Source of the DNA: Azospirillum doebereinerae
Lineage (GTDB): Bacteria; Pseudomonadota; Alphaproteobacteria; Azospirillales; Azospirillaceae
NCBI RefSeq assembly: GCF_003989665.1
Contig: NZ_RZIJ01000005.1
Location: forward strand, 1 to 64,000
Length of the DNA stretch: 64,000 bases
Reading direction: 5' to 3'
Position 1 is the stretch's first letter; each line of letters begins with the position of its first letter. Both the position numbers and the translations under genes were made by a program. Below are positions 61,352 to 64,000 of this stretch, piece after piece. The notes under the pieces were generated by a model. That model worked only from the letters and a program-made list of their open reading frames with translations. It was not told where the DNA came from and ran no database searches.

Positions 61352-62176
61352 TCAGTTGCTCTTTCGCCCCGCCATGTGCCCGAGATAGGCGACGACCCGT
61401 CCGAGGTCGGCGTCGCTCAGCATCGTCGCGTCGAAGCCGGGCATCCGCTGCTCCGGCCAGGAGCGCACCGCGCGCGGGTCGCGGATCAGCCGCTCCAGCC
61501 CGGCGGGGGTGAGGTATTCGGTCGGATTCATCGGCCGGTTCAGGTCCGGCCCGACCTCGGCGCTGCCGGCGCCGTTCAGCCGGTGGCAGGCCAGGCATTG
61601 GGCGACGAACACCGCCTGACCGGCCCGGACCGGCGAGTCGGCGGGCAAAGCGGCGTCCACCGCCAGCTGCGGCCAGCGCTTCAGCGGGTCGTCGGCGCTG
61701 ACGAGGCGGGCGAGCTGGTAGGGCCATTGCTCGCTGGTCACCCCCGAGGCCTCCGGCCGCACCCAGACGAGGTAGAAGGGACCGGCCGAGACCGCCTTGC
61801 CGGGCAGCGGCGGCCAGGGCCGGTCGGCCGGCTCCACCGCCAGGAAGGCGACCGACCCGTCCTCGCCGGTGCGCAGGCACAGCTCCGGCGGCAGGGTCGC
61901 GGCGAATCCGTCGGAGGCGACGCCCTCCAGCACCGCGTCGGGCGGGAAGGCGTCGCGGCCGATCAGGCTCGCCAGCGGAACGGCGCGGTAGCGCATCGGG
62001 CCGCCGTAGGACATGTCGGCCGGGATGTCCACCGTCACCGCGTCCGGCCGGGCCAGCAGCGCGTCGCGGTCGAAGCGCCGCTCGACGCCGCCGATGGAGA
62101 CGGTCAGCTCCGGCCCGCCGGCCCAGGCCGGAACGGCGACGATCAGGCAGAAGAGGGTCAACAGGCGCGCGATCAT
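61352..62176 (-). CDS. exported protein with sulfite-oxidase-like domain fused to cytochrome c
   Basis: 274 residues. A signal peptide (LLTLFCLIVAVPAWAG) is followed by a domain (about 20-165) with the pattern of small molybdopterin-binding-like folds (RYRAVPLASLIG, VASDGFAATLP, GPFYLVWVRP), and by a class I cytochrome c with C194-LA-C197-H198 and an axial Met in RMPGF (Met245). Heme attachment would occur in the periplasm via the Ccm system. Its start overlaps the upstream nuclease-like gene by ATGA. The electron partners are unknown. Confidence 0.82.
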   Translation of the reverse strand: MIARLLTLFCLIVAVPAWAGGPELTVSIGGVERRFDRDALLARPDAVTVDIPADMSYGGPMRYRAVPLASLIGRDAFPPDAVLEGVASDGFAATLPPELCLRTGEDGSVAFLAVEPADRPWPPLPGKAVSAGPFYLVWVRPEASGVTSEQWPYQLARLVSADDPLKRWPQLAVDAALPADSPVRAGQAVFVAQCLACHRLNGAGSAEVGPDLNRPMNPTEYLTPAGLERLIRDPRAVRSWPEQRMPGFDATMLSDADLGRVVAYLGHMAGRKSN

Positions 62177-63045
62177 TCGGACTCGTCCTCGTCGTCTGGG
62201 CCGGCTTCCGGGGCCGGAGGGTCGGAACGCGGCGTCGGGTCGGCGGTGCCGGGAGACGGCCCGTCCTCCAGCCGCTCGATCTGTTCGGGGTGGGTGATGG
62301 CGATCATGGGGCCGCTGCGCAGGCCGATCCAGCCCCGCACGCGGATGCGCCGCCCCTCGTAGGACAGCGGGTCGATGCCGGCCTTGCCGAAGTCGCGCAT
62401 CACCGCGCGCGGGATGTGGATCGTCGTGTCGGTGCGCCAGTCCTCGCCGAAATCCAGATAGGCCTCGCCGCCCGCCTTGGAGACGTGCAGCACCCGCCCC
62501 TCGACGATCTGGAAGCTGTCACGGTCGCGGGCCAGCGTGGCCGGGTCGGTGCCGCGCACGGCGTAGATTCGGGTCCGCCACAGCCCCCGGTTCCGCGCCC
62601 GCGCCGTCTCCTCGGCCGCCAGCATCTCGCGCGCGAAGCCCCGCGCGTCGGGCCGGGTGTGGACGCGGGCGTGGCCGCGCGCCAGCATCTCCCCCTGGAG
62701 CCAAACCCCGTCCTCGCGCATCAGCTGCGCCATCGGGCGCCCGTGCCGGTCCGGTATGGCCTCCCCACCGGCGTTGGGGCGCGGCATCACCACGCGGCCG
62801 AGCGCCAGTTCCGACAGGGCCGCCGTCGCCGCCTCGGCCAGCGGCCAGCGCCGGCCGTCGCCGGGGTCGGCGCTGCGCGGCGGCTTGGCGGCCTCGATTC
62901 CGGCCAGCCGGACGCGCCGACCGTCCTCCAGTTCCAGCGTGTCGCCATCGGGCACCGCGACCACGCGCCAGCGCTCCGCCGGGGCGGCGGCGGACAGGAG
63001 CAGGCCGAACAGCGGCAGGCACAGGAAACGGAACGGGACGGGCAT
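62173..63045 (-). CDS. exported thermonuclease (SNase)-like protein
   Basis: 290 residues. A signal peptide (FLCLPLFGLLLSAAAPA) precedes an SNase-type domain: VVAVPDGDTLELEDGRRVRL with GIEAAKPP, then a later GLWRTRIYAV. The classical Arg/Glu catalytic pair is not clearly kept (the usual RYLG...E position reads MPRPNAGG...MREDGVWLQGEML), so nuclease activity is uncertain. The C-terminal part (about 180-270) resembles a small OB-like or SH3-like fold, and the end is acidic and Pro-rich. It is translationally coupled to the cytochrome c gene. Confidence 0.8.
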   Translation of the reverse strand: MPVPFRFLCLPLFGLLLSAAAPAERWRVVAVPDGDTLELEDGRRVRLAGIEAAKPPRSADPGDGRRWPLAEAATAALSELALGRVVMPRPNAGGEAIPDRHGRPMAQLMREDGVWLQGEMLARGHARVHTRPDARGFAREMLAAEETARARNRGLWRTRIYAVRGTDPATLARDRDSFQIVEGRVLHVSKAGGEAYLDFGEDWRTDTTIHIPRAVMRDFGKAGIDPLSYEGRRIRVRGWIGLRSGPMIAITHPEQIERLEDGPSPGTADPTPRSDPPAPEAGPDDEDESE

Positions 63046-63098
63046 GGCGGGTGGGCAAAGCCTTGGAACAACCGCCGTCCGGCGGGGTTCTGACCGGT

Positions 63099-64000
63099 AT
63101 GCCGAGCTTCACACGCAACCGCAACCCTGGCCGCACCCCCGGCCGTTCCCTCCGCCGCTCCGCCGCCGCCGCGCTCGCCGCGCTGTGGCTGGCGGCGGCG
63201 CCCGTCGCGCCCGCCCAGGCCGGGCTGTTCGACGGCGACGAGCAGGCCATCGGCGCCCAGGAGCACCCCAAGATCCTGTCGCAGTTCGGCGGGGCGGTGA
63301 AGGACGCGCGGGTGCAGGGCTACGTCGATCGGCTCGGCCGCAAGCTGGCCGCCACCACCGAGCGGGCGCGCGATCCCTGGACCTTCACCGTGCTGGACAG
63401 CGAGGTGGTCAACGCCTTCGCCCTGCCCGGCGGCTACGTCTACGTCACGCGCGGGCTGCTGGCGCTCGCCAAGGACGAGGCGGAGGTGGCCGGGGTGCTG
63501 GCCCACGAGATCGGCCACGTCACCGCCCGCCATTCCTCCCGCCGCCAGACCCGGCAGACCATCACCGACCTGCTGGCCGCCGGGGTCGGGCTGGTGCTGG
63601 GCGACGAGACGCTGGGGCAGTTGGCCGGCCTTGGCGGCACCGCGCTGACCGCCGGTTATTCGCGCGAGCAGGAGCTGGAGGCCGACCAGTTGGGGGTCAC
63701 CACGCTGGAGCGCGCCGGCTACGACCCCTTCGCCATGGCGACCTTTCTGGAGACCCTGCGCCGCGACACCCAGTATGACGGGCTGCGCGCCGGCAAGCGG
63801 GGCGACGACGGCTTCGACTTCTTCGCCAGCCACCCGCAGACGGAGGACCGCGTGCGCCGCGCCGCCGATCTGGCCCGCGCCCGTCCCCCCGGCGCCCGGC
63901 CGCGCGACCCCTACCTCGCCGCCGTGGACGGCATGATCTACGGCGACAGCCCGGAGAACGGCTTCGTCCGTGGCCGGAACTTCGCCCATCCGGGGCTCGG
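63099..64000 (+). CDS. M48-family metalloprotease, cut by the window end
   Basis: At least 300 residues; the gene runs past 64000. A signal peptide (RSAAAALAALWLAAAPVAPAQA) is followed by an M48 domain with the zinc motif HEIGH (136-140) and the third ligand in SREQELEADQLG. The FALPGGYVYVTRGLL segment is typical of BepA/LoiP-like periplasmic proteases that act in outer-membrane quality control. A C-terminal TPR part would be expected beyond the window. It is divergent from the SNase-like gene. Confidence 0.9.
   Translation, partial: MPSFTRNRNPGRTPGRSLRRSAAAALAALWLAAAPVAPAQAGLFDGDEQAIGAQEHPKILSQFGGAVKDARVQGYVDRLGRKLAATTERARDPWTFTVLDSEVVNAFALPGGYVYVTRGLLALAKDEAEVAGVLAHEIGHVTARHSSRRQTRQTITDLLAAGVGLVLGDETLGQLAGLGGTALTAGYSREQELEADQLGVTTLERAGYDPFAMATFLETLRRDTQYDGLRAGKRGDDGFDFFASHPQTEDRVRRAADLARARPPGARPRDPYLAAVDGMIYGDSPENGFVRGRNFAHPGL

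Overview
The window is about 64 kb of high-GC DNA that reads as chromosome of an alphaproteobacterium of the Rhodospirillales, most likely Azospirillum or a close relative. This rests on gene content and order (dnaN-recF-gyrB, trpB-trpA-accD-folC, coaBC-dut, ccmAB), a DivL-like kinase, many two-component proteins and many GTG/TTG starts. The species is an inference. Most of the window is ordinary core chromosome; no CRISPR array, insertion sequence, prophage or defence island is visible.

Left edge (1-605): an 82-bp tandem repeat, then the 3' part of a tRNA-Arg(ACG) gene with its terminator, which looks like the scar or right junction of an integrated element lying to the left. 606-8660: a very large CheB-CheR-PAS-histidine kinase-receiver fusion (minus), a divergent SUV3-like helicase and an Hsp15-like S4 protein. 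8.8-15.2 kb: a TerC protein, a YgjV-like membrane protein, several small unknown genes, a 565-residue protein of unknown family, an SDR protein and an exported TPR protein. 15.3-20.4 kb: gyrB, recF and dnaN, transcribed leftwards without dnaA.

20.6-24.6 kb: a HAD hydrolase, a LigC-type dehydrogenase, a LysR regulator with two DNA-binding domains and twin palindromes upstream, and an AEC transporter with an apparent internal deletion. 25.3-28.1 kb: a tightly coupled cassette of an OpgC-like acyltransferase and two exported SGNH-hydrolase-like proteins, the first of which has lost its catalytic residues. 28.2-33.1 kb: a cyclic-nucleotide-binding histidine kinase, then a leftward run yggT-yggU-folD-corA-modD that ends in a 23-codon hydrophobic ORF with its own ribosome binding site and terminator.

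33.3-41.2 kb: tRNA-Ala(CGC), a thiol glutathione peroxidase, ccmAB, a YidE/AspT-type transporter and a basic amino acid ABC importer whose permease genes lie between two nearly identical ~106-bp repeats. 41.3-45.8 kb: an Nfu scaffold, an adenylate/guanylate cyclase, a SAM-hydrolase-like (DUF62) protein, and an Rrf2 regulator next to cysK. 45.8-53.6 kb: a signalling and housekeeping block (DivL-like kinase, lone Hpt protein, dut, coaBC, NtrC-type regulator, cold-shock protein, receiver-Hpt protein). 53.8-58.4 kb: trpB-trpA-accD-folC. 58.4-64 kb: a class D beta-lactamase divergent from an AmpR-type regulator, a proline iminopeptidase, a cytochrome c fusion overlapping a thermonuclease-like protein, and an M48 protease cut by the window edge.

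The best candidates for something undescribed are the 23-codon ORF at 29.5 kb, the OpgC/SGNH/pseudo-SGNH cassette, the double-HTH LysR with its paired palindromes, and two intrinsic terminators in divergent intergenic regions (35.6 and 50.8 kb) with no annotated gene in front of them.
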